A stretch of DNA of 64,000 nt from Vulcanimicrobiota bacterium. Its GTDB lineage: Bacteria; Vulcanimicrobiota; Xenobia; Xenobiales; JADMJV01. The notes below the pieces were generated by a model. The model was not told the origin of the DNA, ran no database searches, and saw only the letters and a program-made list of their open reading frames with translations. A program made the position numbers and the translations under genes. Shown here in pieces: positions 8,396-16,442 of this stretch (position 1 is the first letter of the stretch; the number at the start of each line of letters is the position of its first letter). The DNA lies in assembly GCA_019637395.1 (NCBI GenBank), contig JAHBVR010000016.1:62001-126000 (forward strand). The letters run 5' to 3'.

Positions 8396-9640
8396 ATGCT
8401 GGGAATGATCGGCGTGGGCCCATTTTTGACCTTGCCCGCCATGCTGACGGCCATGGGCGGTCCGCACATTCTCTACGCCTGGCTGGCCGGGGCCGTGCTG
8501 GCGCTGTGCGACGGCCTGGTTTACGCCCAGTTGGCCGCCGCCCTGCCCGGCAGCGGCGGCAGCTACGTCTACCTGCGCGAGGCCTATCGTCCTTTTGGAC
8601 TGGGCAGGCTGATGGCCTTTCTCTACATCTTCCAAGTCATGCTGGTGGCGCCGTTGTCCATCTCGGCCGGTGGGGTGGGTTTCGCCAGTTACCTGGGGTT
8701 CTTCGTAGCGCTCACGCCCTGGCAGAAAAGCCTGGCCGCAAGCGCCCTTTGCGCCTTCATGACCTGGTTGCTCTACCGTCCCACGGCTACCCTGAGCAAA
8801 ATGTCGGTGGCCATGCTGGCGGTGGTCATCCTGACCGTGACCTGGGTAATCGGAGCCGGACTGCTACATTTTTCCTGGTCTCAGGCTTTCGACTTCCCTG
8901 AAGATCCGCAACTCCTGAAACATGTGGGAGCGGTTTCCCTGCTGGCCATGTACAATTACGGTGGCTACAACAACGTGTGCAACCTGGGGGATGAGATCCG
9001 CACGCCCTGGAAGACGATGCCACGCGCCATCGTCGGCTCGATCGTGCTGGTGGTGGCCCTCTATCTAACGCTCAGCACGGTCATTCTGGGCACGGTCCCC
9101 TGGCAAAAGGCGGCCGCCTCCCCCACCATCGCCTCCGACTTCATCGGTCAGATCAACGGTCCGGTGGCCGCTCAGGTCATGACCGGCTTGATCTTATTTG
9201 TTACGGCCGCCTCGCTCTTTTCCGTCATCCTGGGCTACTCGAGAGTTCCCTACGCGGCCGCCCTGGACGGCCAGTTCTTTCCGATTTTCGCCCGAGTGCA
9301 CCCGAAGGGTCACTTCCCGCATGTGTCGTTGTTGACGCTGGGAGGGCTGGCTTTGCCTTTCTGCTTTCTCTCGCTGGACCGTTTGATCAGCTGGTTGATC
9401 CTGGTGCAAATCCTCTCGCAATTCATCTGGCAATGCGCCGGCGTCATTTTGTTGCGGCGCTACCGCAAGGATCTGGAGCAGCCCTTTACCATGTGGCTCT
9501 ATCCGCTGCCCGCCCTGCTCTCGCTGGGGCTCTGGCTCTACGTCTTTGTCTCGGCCGCTTGGGATGGGCAACTCTTCGCCCTTGGCTTCCTGGCCGTCGG
9601 ACTGGTCGCTTATCGGGGGCTTGACGCTCGCTCGCAATAA
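8396..9640 (+). CDS. APC-superfamily permease
   Basis: 414 residues from ATG 8396, with about twelve hydrophobic segments, YNYGGYNNVCNLGDEI in the middle and a short cytosolic tail. The layout fits amino acid-polyamine-organocation permeases. The annotated start is doubtful: the same frame upstream encodes DKPHLERGLGLLGATATN, which looks like the cytosolic lead and first half of helix 1 in this family. No ATG, GTG or TTG exists in frame before it, only CTG at 8336 and 8354. A CTG start at 8336, overlapping the stop of the preceding gene, is therefore possible. Substrate unknown; the sugar-use neighbours do not settle it. Confidence 0.82.
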   Translation: MLGMIGVGPFLTLPAMLTAMGGPHILYAWLAGAVLALCDGLVYAQLAAALPGSGGSYVYLREAYRPFGLGRLMAFLYIFQVMLVAPLSISAGGVGFASYLGFFVALTPWQKSLAASALCAFMTWLLYRPTATLSKMSVAMLAVVILTVTWVIGAGLLHFSWSQAFDFPEDPQLLKHVGAVSLLAMYNYGGYNNVCNLGDEIRTPWKTMPRAIVGSIVLVVALYLTLSTVILGTVPWQKAAASPTIASDFIGQINGPVAAQVMTGLILFVTAASLFSVILGYSRVPYAAALDGQFFPIFARVHPKGHFPHVSLLTLGGLALPFCFLSLDRLISWLILVQILSQFIWQCAGVILLRRYRKDLEQPFTMWLYPLPALLSLGLWLYVFVSAAWDGQLFALGFLAVGLVAYRGLDARSQ

Positions 9641-9674
9641 CGTTATCTTCAAAAGACCGAATAACGATATATCG
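9637..9674. promoter_or_regulatory. Two palindromes upstream of padR, probable operator
   Basis: ATAACGTTAT (9637-9646) and CGATATATCG (9665-9674) are both perfect 10-bp palindromes. The second lies inside ATAACGATATATCGG, so ATAACG occurs twice, 24 bp apart. PadR-family regulators usually bind AT-rich dyads in their own promoters. The reverse complement of ATAACGATATA (9661-9671) occurs exactly in the promoter at 63312-63322. Binding is inferred. Confidence 0.5.
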
Positions 9675-9684
9675 GAGACACCCT

Positions 9685-10284
9685 ATGCGCCGTCCCCCTC
9701 CCGACGGGCCCCCGCCCCGTCATCACCACTTTCTCCACCACGGACCTCCGCCTCCGCCACCGCCTCGTTTCGGCCCGCCCGGACGCGGCGGCCGCGCCCG
9801 TCGCGGGGAAGTGCGCCTGGTTTTCCTGGAAGTTCTGCGCGATGGGCCCAAGCATGGCTACGAGATCATCCGCAACCTGGAAGAACGTTCGGGCGGACGC
9901 TACGTGCCCAGCCCCGGCTCAGTCTACCCCACCCTCCAGTATCTGGAAGAAGCCGGCTGGATCGCGGCCGAAGCCCAGGGAGAGCGACGCGTCTATCATT
10001 TGACCGAGGAAGGCAAGGCCCGTCTCGACTCGCACCAGGGGGACCTGGAAGGATTCTGGGACCGCTATGGCCAGCCCGAATTTTCAACCTCGGGTCGCCA
10101 CGAAATGGTATTTCTCCATCAGGAACTGCACGATCTGGAACGCACCGTGCTGGAAGGCGCCCGGATTCTCATGGGCGCAGGCCAGGAAGATTCCCTGCGC
10201 TCTCTGCGCAAAGCGCTGGAAAGCTGCAAAAACCACGCTCGCGATATTATCACCGGCCGAAAGCCAGAGGAGGAAACCCCATGA
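9685..10284 (+). CDS. PadR-family transcriptional regulator
   Basis: 199 residues. A His/Pro/Gly-rich leader (residues 1-40, containing runs such as HHHFLHHG and PPPPPPPRFG) precedes a PadR winged helix (about 45-115) with GPKHGYEIIRNLEE, PSPGSVYPTLQYLEEAGW and RRVYHLTEEGKA. The C-terminal part is a helical dimerisation segment. GGAG lies 8 bp before the ATG. PadR proteins typically repress their own operon until a ligand binds. The His-rich leader is unusual and could bind metal. It is coupled by ATGA to the secreted coiled-coil gene, the probable main target. Confidence 0.85.
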   Translation: MRRPPPDGPPPRHHHFLHHGPPPPPPPRFGPPGRGGRARRGEVRLVFLEVLRDGPKHGYEIIRNLEERSGGRYVPSPGSVYPTLQYLEEAGWIAAEAQGERRVYHLTEEGKARLDSHQGDLEGFWDRYGQPEFSTSGRHEMVFLHQELHDLERTVLEGARILMGAGQEDSLRSLRKALESCKNHARDIITGRKPEEETP

Positions 10285-10925
10285 AGAAACTGCTGCTCGC
10301 TCTACTCTTGACTCAGCTCGCCTGGTCCCTACCGCCCTCGCCCGAAGAAGAAGACGGCTTTGGACCTCCGCCGCCACCTCCAGGGCTCGAAATGGCCGGC
10401 GACCGATTCGGCCCTCCCGAAGGAAAAGGCCCACGAATGTTTCAGCGCCGCACCTTCATGGGACCGGGCATGAACTCCGAACGAGTGCTGGAATTCCTGC
10501 AGAAAAACTATCCGGAACGAGCCCAGGAACTGAACTCGCTGAAATCCCAGAAGCCCGAAGAATATCGGCGGACACTGGCCGGTCTGCAGCGCGAAGTCGG
10601 TCCCTTGTTGAGGTTGCAAAACGGCGACCCGCAGCGTTTTGCCGAACGTCTGGCCGAGTTCAAAGTCAACGACAAGGTGCGCAACTTGACGCGCACCTAC
10701 CGGGAGGCCCCGGCGGCGCAAAAGTCGTCGCTGCGCGAGCAGCTGAAGCCGTTGCTGGAGCAACAGTTTCAGACCCGCCAGAAGCGCGAAAAAGAACGCT
10801 TGCAGCACCTCAAAGAGATGACCCGGAAGATGGAGGCGCGCCTTAACGAGCGCGAGGCCAAAAAGACGGAGATCATCCAACACCACCTGGAAGAACTCAC
10901 CACCGGCCAGGAGCTGCGTTGGTAG
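10281..10925 (+). CDS. Secreted coiled-coil protein coupled to PadR
   Basis: 214 residues. A short signal peptide (MKKLLLALLLTQLAWS) is followed by an acidic Pro/Gly-rich linker and then a long charged helix region from about residue 70 to the end, rich in Arg, Glu, Lys and Gln (RTYREAPAAQKSSLREQ, ERLQHLKEMTRKMEARL). The general look recalls Spy/CpxP-type periplasmic chaperones and metal sensors, but no LTxxQ repeat is seen, so I do not assign it. It starts within the padR stop codon and is probably controlled by that regulator. Confidence 0.6.
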   Translation: MKKLLLALLLTQLAWSLPPSPEEEDGFGPPPPPPGLEMAGDRFGPPEGKGPRMFQRRTFMGPGMNSERVLEFLQKNYPERAQELNSLKSQKPEEYRRTLAGLQREVGPLLRLQNGDPQRFAERLAEFKVNDKVRNLTRTYREAPAAQKSSLREQLKPLLEQQFQTRQKREKERLQHLKEMTRKMEARLNEREAKKTEIIQHHLEELTTGQELRW

Positions 10926-10981
10926 AGTGTTAACCTGATGCTTACCATTGGGGGTGGGGCATGGCCTAAGCTGGTCTGACC

Positions 10982-12067
10982 ATGATCAACGTCAGCCAGC
11001 GTATTTCGTGTCCCACTCCCCTGCGCCGGGGTCCTCAAGAAACACCACCGCCACCGAATCGTTCCTGGCTGGGAGACGCCTGGGAGAAGGCCAAGGACGT
11101 CAAGACCGGTGTCAATTTTCTGGTGGCCGGACTGCTCTTTCTGCGCGGTAAGGATAAGGCTATCCAGGCGGAGGAAGCCAAACCCCCGCTCGATGACGTG
11201 CCGGACGTCAAGCTCAACCGTCCGGTGATGATGTGCCCGGGCTGGAACACCGAATACTACAAGTTTGACTTCCTGGCCAACAAGCTGGCCGCCTCCGGCC
11301 ACAACGGCTCGGTCGTCTATCTGAGTCAGGGTAAAGCATACAGCGACAACAAATGCACCCTGCCTCTGGAGCAGATTCCCAAGAACAGCAAGGTTTTTGT
11401 CAACAAATGGGACCATCCCAACACCCCGCCCGAACTGACTTCGCTCCAGATGAAGCAGAATATGGATTTGCTGCAATCGGCCTTAGGCCCCACCAAGGTG
11501 GACGTGATCGGCTTTTCCATGGGTGGACTGGCCACCCGTAAATATCTTGACAACAGCGGCGAGCACGTCGGTAAATTTGTGACTCTGGGCACACCCCATC
11601 AGGGCACACGCTTCGGCCAGCTTTGCGACCGCCTGCTGACCAATAAGGTCGACTGGGCCACCAAATTCGGAGGCCTGGACGACAGCGACCTGCCGGCCAT
11701 GCAGTGGCTGGCCGCCGACAAGCCCAACCTCAGGGCCCTCAACGAGCGCTGGCCCGAGCAGCGAGCCCGTGTTGAAGACTCGCTCTTCATTCGCTCCACC
11801 ATCGAGCCCACTCCCTCGACAGGTTTCTGGCCTTTCGCCGCCGGTGACGGGCTGGTGCAACTCACCCACGCCACCTTGCCGGGCGCTTCCAGCGTGGTCC
11901 TCAAGGGAACCCCGTTGCTCAACCACGTGATGCTACCGCACGATAGTCAGGTCTTCCGGGAAATGCAAAGCTTCCTGGGCTGGGAAAACCAGCCCGGACT
12001 CAACGCCAAACCCGTTCCTCCCACTCCCCGACCGCCCCGTCCGAAAACCCCCTACGGCGAGATTTAG
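10982..12067 (+). CDS. Alpha/beta-hydrolase, lipase-like, with Pro-rich N-terminus
   Basis: 361 residues. Residues 1-30 are Pro/Arg-rich and contain TPLRRGP. A short hydrophobic stretch follows at about 43-55 (VNFLVAGLLFL), then an alpha/beta-hydrolase domain. GFSMGG (Ser179) is the nucleophile elbow, TLGTPHQGT a typical lipase strand, and a His after NHVMLPHD may complete the triad. MMCPGWNTEY supplies the oxyanion region near residue 83. The C-terminal 25 residues are again Pro-rich. The family includes triacylglycerol lipases and acyltransferases acting on lipids. No classic signal peptide is present, so export, if any, must use another route or the short hydrophobic segment. Confidence 0.75.
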   Translation: MINVSQRISCPTPLRRGPQETPPPPNRSWLGDAWEKAKDVKTGVNFLVAGLLFLRGKDKAIQAEEAKPPLDDVPDVKLNRPVMMCPGWNTEYYKFDFLANKLAASGHNGSVVYLSQGKAYSDNKCTLPLEQIPKNSKVFVNKWDHPNTPPELTSLQMKQNMDLLQSALGPTKVDVIGFSMGGLATRKYLDNSGEHVGKFVTLGTPHQGTRFGQLCDRLLTNKVDWATKFGGLDDSDLPAMQWLAADKPNLRALNERWPEQRARVEDSLFIRSTIEPTPSTGFWPFAAGDGLVQLTHATLPGASSVVLKGTPLLNHVMLPHDSQVFREMQSFLGWENQPGLNAKPVPPTPRPPRPKTPYGEI

Positions 12068-12718
12068 TGCGCTGTCTTCTCTTCTGGCTGTTGCTGGCGG
12101 CCCAGAACTGACCTCAAGAAAAACCGCGCCTGGGTCGCGGAGCGACAGGGCCAGGGTGAAGGCAAGGCCCGGGTGGGGGTGATGGCGGGGGCCGGTGTCT
12201 GGAACTTCGGGGCCCGCTGTCTGGTGACCGCCTTGGAGCGCTCGGGAACCCCTTGCCAGGCGCTGGACGCCGTCCTTGGACCGCTTTCCGCCCTGATCTT
12301 GCCCGGGGGCTATGCCCCTGTCGAATATTATGGCCTGGGCTGGTCGGGCTTAAAGGCGGTCACGTACTGGGAATCTGCGCGGGAGGCTATCAGTCGATCA
12401 GCTATCCTTATCCGCTGGCGCTTTTTGACGGCACCCGTGGCCGGCCTACCGGTCTACCTTAACTACGGGCCGGTGCAGATTTCGCTGACTCCGGCCGGAC
12501 GCGAATCAGGACTGGCCGGTCTGGAAAAGCGCACGCTTCTCTATGGCAGCGAACCCCGATTCGTGGGTGGCACCGGCGTCACCGTGCTGATGACCTATGG
12601 CTACGGCACGGTCGCAGCCATCAGCCGGCCCCTACGGCAAGCCTTCCCGATCTCGACGAGGGGCCGCCCCGCCCGCCGGCCGTGAAAAATCCTTGCTCAA
12701 ACTGCTGGATATTTAAAA
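12067..12718 (+). pseudogene. Decayed glutamine amidotransferase-like gene (BPL_N type)
   Basis: Protein-like sequence is spread over several frames. GTG 12067 opens a signal-peptide-like start (RCLLFWLLLAAQN) that stops at once. A second frame gives GVMAGAGVWNFGARCL and ALILPGGYAPVEYYGLG; a third gives GHVLGICAGGY and YPLALFDGTRG; then the second frame resumes with AGLPVYLNYGPV and PRFVGGTGVTVL. A last shift yields GPYGK. These pieces in order match the biotin-protein-ligase N-terminal amidotransferase-like family, including its GICAG nucleophile Cys. At least three shifts make the gene non-functional, or else the assembly carries several indels here. Confidence 0.65.
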
Positions 12719-13428
12719 TCGCGGTAGAGGCGCACCGCCGCCAGCCCGGGACCCGTAGCAAGTTCCTCCGATTGAGAGAGCCATTCATCCAGACTTTCGC
12801 GGTCGATGGCCAGTCCGCTGAATTCTTCTGCTTCCCACGCATCCTCGGGCCGGCGCCGGCTCCATTCATCCCAACCCAGGCTGGTGGTAGCGGTGTAAAT
12901 TAAGCAGTAGCAGTTAGCCGTTAACGACTGTACCAGACCCAAACAGTGGGCCTCCTGCATTTCCTCGGGACGTAAGGCCAGTTCTTCCCAGGCTTCGGCC
13001 AATAGGGCCTGCCAGGGGGTTTGAGGCGGATGGATGTGGCCGGATGGCTTCACGTGCAACAGGCCCATCCCCTGAGCCACCGCCTGGCTGCGCCGCTCCA
13101 ACACGATTCTCCCTTCGATTTCGGTAGCGGCGGCCACCGCCAGCACCAACGGAGCCTGCTCCTTGGCGCACAGAGATAGTCCGAGATAATCGTGGTAGCA
13201 GGTCCAACCCAAACGAAAACCCAATTGCCGCTCGTCCCCGGTCCAGCCCAGGATCTGATAGAGAGGTAAGTTCATGACCTGACGGCCGCACTGCGTGCTG
13301 ACTCGGCAGGCCTCCGCACAAGCCTCCGCCAGCTGCGGTGGGCATTGAAAACGCCGCTCGGCATCATACTCAAAAGAAACTTGTTGGGGAGCGATCTGTC
13401 CCCGCCAAAGCAATCGGTAGCGATACAC
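12697..13428 (-). CDS. Nudix-like hydrolase
   Basis: 243 residues from GTG 13428 with an upstream AAGGGTGG site. The C-terminal half carries a Nudix-type stretch: GHIHPPQ, then LLAEAWEELAL. This corresponds to the Nudix box, but Arg of the REXXEE core is replaced by Ala (AEAWEE), while the two Glu that bind metal remain. RIVLERRSQAVAQG precedes it as the usual first strands. Nudix enzymes hydrolyse nucleoside diphosphate derivatives. The substituted box means activity may be altered or lost. The N-terminal 120 residues are not recognised. The 3' end overlaps the decayed gene by about 20 bp, tail to tail. Confidence 0.62.
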   Translation of the reverse strand: MYRYRLLWRGQIAPQQVSFEYDAERRFQCPPQLAEACAEACRVSTQCGRQVMNLPLYQILGWTGDERQLGFRLGWTCYHDYLGLSLCAKEQAPLVLAVAAATEIEGRIVLERRSQAVAQGMGLLHVKPSGHIHPPQTPWQALLAEAWEELALRPEEMQEAHCLGLVQSLTANCYCLIYTATTSLGWDEWSRRRPEDAWEAEEFSGLAIDRESLDEWLSQSEELATGPGLAAVRLYRDFKYPAV

Positions 13429-13484
13429 AAAGCCACCCTTTTCCAGGAAGGACGATCTCCTGCTCTCAGCAAACCCAAGGGGCT

Positions 13485-14273
13485 ATGTCGTCCTTTCAAT
13501 GCGGTTTACTCTTCTATGTGCGCGAAGGCCCGGACCGAGGGCGGACTTTCGCTCTGGAACACCGAGAACTTACACTAGGGCGGGCCCGTACGGCGGGAGA
13601 CCGGGCGCCGGGCTGGGTTCTCCTCAACGATCCGGCGGTGGGTCGTATTCACGCCGAGATCGCCTGGGATGACTCGGTGAAAGCCTACCACCTGGTTTCG
13701 CGCAGTGAGACCCCGGTGCTGGTCAACGGCAACGCCATCTCCGACAAGGTCATTCGGGTAGGCGATCAGATCAAACTGGGCTCCACCACCATCGATCTGC
13801 TGACGGCTGCGGCGGTGGCCGCCGCCAACGCCGAGACGCAGAAAATCAAGATTCCCTCAGCCGCCGAAGCCAAAGCCAGACCGGTCATTGTCTTGAAGCG
13901 CACACTGGAAATTCTCAGTGGCGTGGAAGCTGGCGAGGTTCTCCCCCTCAGCGGTAATAAAGTTCAGGTGGGAGGTCCGGAAACTCCCGGGGTTCCGGCC
14001 GATCGGGCCTGGTGGGACCAGGACGTGGTGCTGCAGGACGAGGGCTTTCCCTATCGCTGCATGTCCTGGCATTGGATCGAGGCCGAACGAGCCTACCAGG
14101 TTTCCATGCTGCGCCCGGTCGATGTAAGCGTATCTTTCGAACGCAGTTCCGACGGACTGGATTGGATGTCGGAAATGCCTAGCGGACAGGGCGGCTACGT
14201 AGTCTGCCGCGATGGCGACCGCATCATCGTAGGCAAAACCGCCCTGCAATTGCACGTCACCGAGCCGGAATAG
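13485..14273 (+). CDS. FHA-domain protein
   Basis: 262 residues from ATG 13485, with AAGGGG just upstream. Residues 10-100 form an FHA domain: LTLGRART, then VGRIHAEI in place of the usual SRxHA, then VNGNAI and VGDQIKLGS. FHA domains bind phosphothreonine peptides. The Ser of the usual SRxHA is changed to Gly-Arg, so phosphate binding may be weakened. A middle Ala-rich linker (108-135) leads to a second beta-rich region that ends in DGDRIIVGKTALQLHV, which resembles the end of another, diverged FHA fold. Divergent from the Nudix gene and convergent with the phosphatase. No membrane segment. Confidence 0.75.
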   Translation: MSSFQCGLLFYVREGPDRGRTFALEHRELTLGRARTAGDRAPGWVLLNDPAVGRIHAEIAWDDSVKAYHLVSRSETPVLVNGNAISDKVIRVGDQIKLGSTTIDLLTAAAVAAANAETQKIKIPSAAEAKARPVIVLKRTLEILSGVEAGEVLPLSGNKVQVGGPETPGVPADRAWWDQDVVLQDEGFPYRCMSWHWIEAERAYQVSMLRPVDVSVSFERSSDGLDWMSEMPSGQGGYVVCRDGDRIIVGKTALQLHVTEPE

Positions 14274-14275
14274 CC

Positions 14276-14947
14276 TTACGGAACGTAATACATCGGGTTA
14301 GGCAGCTTGAAGACGGCTTCCGAATAGCCACCCTCCAGGTCACTGGCCTGATCCCCCAGGTTGACCAGAATGGTGTAGCCGGCCTCGGTCAGGCGCTTGC
14401 GGTGCTCGGCCTTATAGGCTCCGGTGGCGCTGTGGTCCCCGTCCGGCTTCATAACCAGTTCTTGCCAGCCTTCGAAGCCTTCCTTACTCAAGTTCTTGAG
14501 AGTCGCTTCACGCTGCTTCTCGGCCCGGCCGGTAATGAAGAAGACGGCCACATCATTCTGGCGCGCGTAACGGAACAGTTCCCGGGGCCCTACCAACGCC
14601 GGCGCCTCGCCCCGTAGAATCCAGGCGCTCCACTCTTTGGGAATGTAGCCGAAGTCGAACTCATTGATATGCGGATAGTTGGACAGCACCGTTTCGTCGA
14701 TGTCCAGCACGATGGCGGGCTTGCGATCGCGCACCCGGGCCAAGTTTTGCTGCAGATAAGCCTGAGCCTGGCCGGCGATAGCGTCAATTTCCCGCGAGTA
14801 TTGGCCACTTTTGTAATAATGGCGCATGCTCTCCTTGACCAGGTACATATTGGGAATGGTCAGGTCGCGGTGCAGGTCGGCCGGTTCGCAGAAGGCCGCC
14901 GACGAAAGGAAAAGGAGCAGACTTAGAGACTTTAGCAATGACTTCAT
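14276..14947 (-). CDS. Secreted HAD acid phosphatase (class B / e(P4)-like)
   Basis: 223 residues from ATG 14947, preceded by a GGGGGG site. A signal peptide (SLLLFLSSAAFC, perhaps a lipobox with Cys20) precedes the HAD-IIIB domain. IVLDIDETVLSN holds the catalytic Asp82 and Asp84; FFITGRAEKQREAT is motif II; KPDG and LVNLGDQASDLEGG are motifs III and IV. The family removes phosphate from nucleotides or other monoesters outside the inner membrane. A frame from 15067 is longer but hides the signal peptide. Ends 2 bp from the convergent FHA gene. Confidence 0.85.
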   Translation of the reverse strand: MKSLLKSLSLLLFLSSAAFCEPADLHRDLTIPNMYLVKESMRHYYKSGQYSREIDAIAGQAQAYLQQNLARVRDRKPAIVLDIDETVLSNYPHINEFDFGYIPKEWSAWILRGEAPALVGPRELFRYARQNDVAVFFITGRAEKQREATLKNLSKEGFEGWQELVMKPDGDHSATGAYKAEHRKRLTEAGYTILVNLGDQASDLEGGYSEAVFKLPNPMYYVP

Positions 14948-15032
14948 AGCCCCCCCATTCCGGCCGAGCAATCCTCTGCCCTTCCGTGCGCAGGGCAGGA
15001 ACCAGACCCTGCTGGGGCCGAATTTTTCATCC

Positions 15033-15662
15033 ATGAAACTCACCGTCTTTGCCGCGCTGATGGTCATTTTGTTGCCCGCGCTGGTGTGTGCGGAGAACAG
15101 TTACAGTAACGCCCCCACGGCTATTCCCACCAGATATGTCTCTCCCAAAAGGAGCAGATGGCTTCCTGTTTACCTCTATAGCTTCGGCGAGAGCGCCTTT
15201 CAGGAACTGCCCTCGCGCACACTCTGGACCCTGACCAAGGACCCTTTCACCCTCGAGATGGTCACCGCCCCCCTCTCACTATCCCAACTCATCTGCGACA
15301 ACGCTCGCTCCAATGACCTCGACCCCCTGATCATCGACATCCTCACTCGCCACGAGTCCGGCTTCGATGCCGAAGCGGTTTCGCCGGCCGGAGCCCGCGG
15401 TTTGATGCAGTTGATGCCGGACACGGCCGCTTCCATGGGCGTCACCAACATCCACGATCCGGTCCAAAACGTCAGCGCCGGCACGCGCTATCTGGCCCAG
15501 CAATATCGCCGCTACGGCGAGCTGCAACTGGCTCTGGCCGCCTACAATGCCGGACCCAGCGCCGTGGACAGCTACGGAGGCATCCCTCCCTACTCGGAAA
15601 CTCAGAACTACGTAGCCTCAATTACTTCCGAGTATGTGCGCAACCGGCGCAAGCGCAAGTAA
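15033..15662 (+). CDS. Lytic murein transglycosylase, SLT type
   Basis: 209 residues. Signal peptide MKLTVFAALMVILLPALVCA, then a linker, then an SLT domain from about residue 85. RHESGFDAEAVSP carries catalytic Glu108, GARGLMQLMPDTA is the conserved GLMQ block, and LALAAYNAGPSAV the AYNAG block. The enzyme cleaves the MurNAc-GlcNAc bond of peptidoglycan with 1,6-anhydro product formation, and acts in the cell-wall space. The ATG at 15033 was preferred over longer frames because it starts the signal peptide. Confidence 0.9.
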   Translation: MKLTVFAALMVILLPALVCAENSYSNAPTAIPTRYVSPKRSRWLPVYLYSFGESAFQELPSRTLWTLTKDPFTLEMVTAPLSLSQLICDNARSNDLDPLIIDILTRHESGFDAEAVSPAGARGLMQLMPDTAASMGVTNIHDPVQNVSAGTRYLAQQYRRYGELQLALAAYNAGPSAVDSYGGIPPYSETQNYVASITSEYVRNRRKRK

Positions 15663-15831
15663 CTGTTCATTCTCCGGTAATCAAACGGCAATCTTATTTG
15701 ACACTCTGGCAACATTCGCCCCCAGCCGTTTTGCTTTCGTTTGTGAAGCCGACTGTAAGATCAGTCCATCGGAACGAGCAAATCGCTTACTCCGGTGTAA
15801 CGTTGAAGGTCGCTCCCTCTGAATTGTTTTC

Positions 15832-15865
15832 GCTCTCCAGTTTCGCGCTGGGGAGCTTTTTTTTT
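15832..15865 (+). terminator. Rho-independent terminator
   Basis: GCTCTCCAG and CTGGGGAGC form a 9-bp stem with one T-G wobble around the loop TTTCGCG, followed by nine T. It lies 170 bp after the lytic transglycosylase stop. The stretch 15663-15929 holds no gene. A TTGACA at 15698-15703 lacks a good -10 partner, so a short RNA ending here is possible but not shown. Confidence 0.8.
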
Positions 15866-15929
15866 CAGGCTCATTTCAGGCTGCGCGGTTAGGCTGCGCG
15901 GATACAAATAGAAGTCGAGGGACACCGCC

Positions 15930-16424
15930 ATGGTCGAAATTCCAACCAAGAACGCCGCCGCTTACAAGACGCTTTTCCAGAATCTGGGTCAGTTTGCCCT
16001 GAAAAATAACGACAAGCCGGGAGTGGATGGCAACCCCAGCGCCGATGTGGTCGACCTCCAGGCCACCTCTCGGGCGATGTATTCCAGCGGCGATGAGGTC
16101 CGTCTGGTGGCCCAGGTAGAGAACGGCGCCGTACGCGCACTGCAGGTCGAAATCCAGGGCTCCGAGCGCGATCCTTACCGGGCCAGCCTCAAGCTCGAGC
16201 AAACCGAGGCCGGACTGGTGGGCAGCGAAGTGCTGCACAATCGCCGCGGACTGAATGAGCGCAGCTTCAGCATTGAAGGCGAAGCCGTGACCGTCAGCCA
16301 CGAAAGCCGCAGCGACAAACCTTTTGAACTCGAAGATTCACGCGAAAAAGAGCGCATGGGTCAGGAACTCGGCTACATGACAGGCAGCCTGCAATACCTG
16401 CTGGGCCCAAGTTTCCCTAAATAG
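15930..16424 (+). CDS. Uncharacterised 164-residue cytosolic protein
   Basis: 164 residues, acidic, without signal peptide or membrane segment. An N-terminal helix with charged residues (KNAAAYKTLFQNLGQF) is followed by a beta-rich middle (VRLVAQVENGAVRALQVEI, ERSFSIEGEAVTVSHES) and a helical end (EKERMGQELGYMTG). I do not recognise the family. Its ATG follows 65 bp after a strong terminator, so it has its own promoter. The six-copy repeat starts 18 bp beyond its stop and could end its transcript. Confidence 0.6.
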   Translation: MVEIPTKNAAAYKTLFQNLGQFALKNNDKPGVDGNPSADVVDLQATSRAMYSSGDEVRLVAQVENGAVRALQVEIQGSERDPYRASLKLEQTEAGLVGSEVLHNRRGLNERSFSIEGEAVTVSHESRSDKPFELEDSREKERMGQELGYMTGSLQYLLGPSFPK

Positions 16425-16442
16425 CCGCATTCCCCGCGAGGG

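Noticed and set aside
7249-8469. 406-codon minus-strand frame spanning GH4, small membrane and APC genes
   Set aside because: It crosses several well-supported genes and has no motif.
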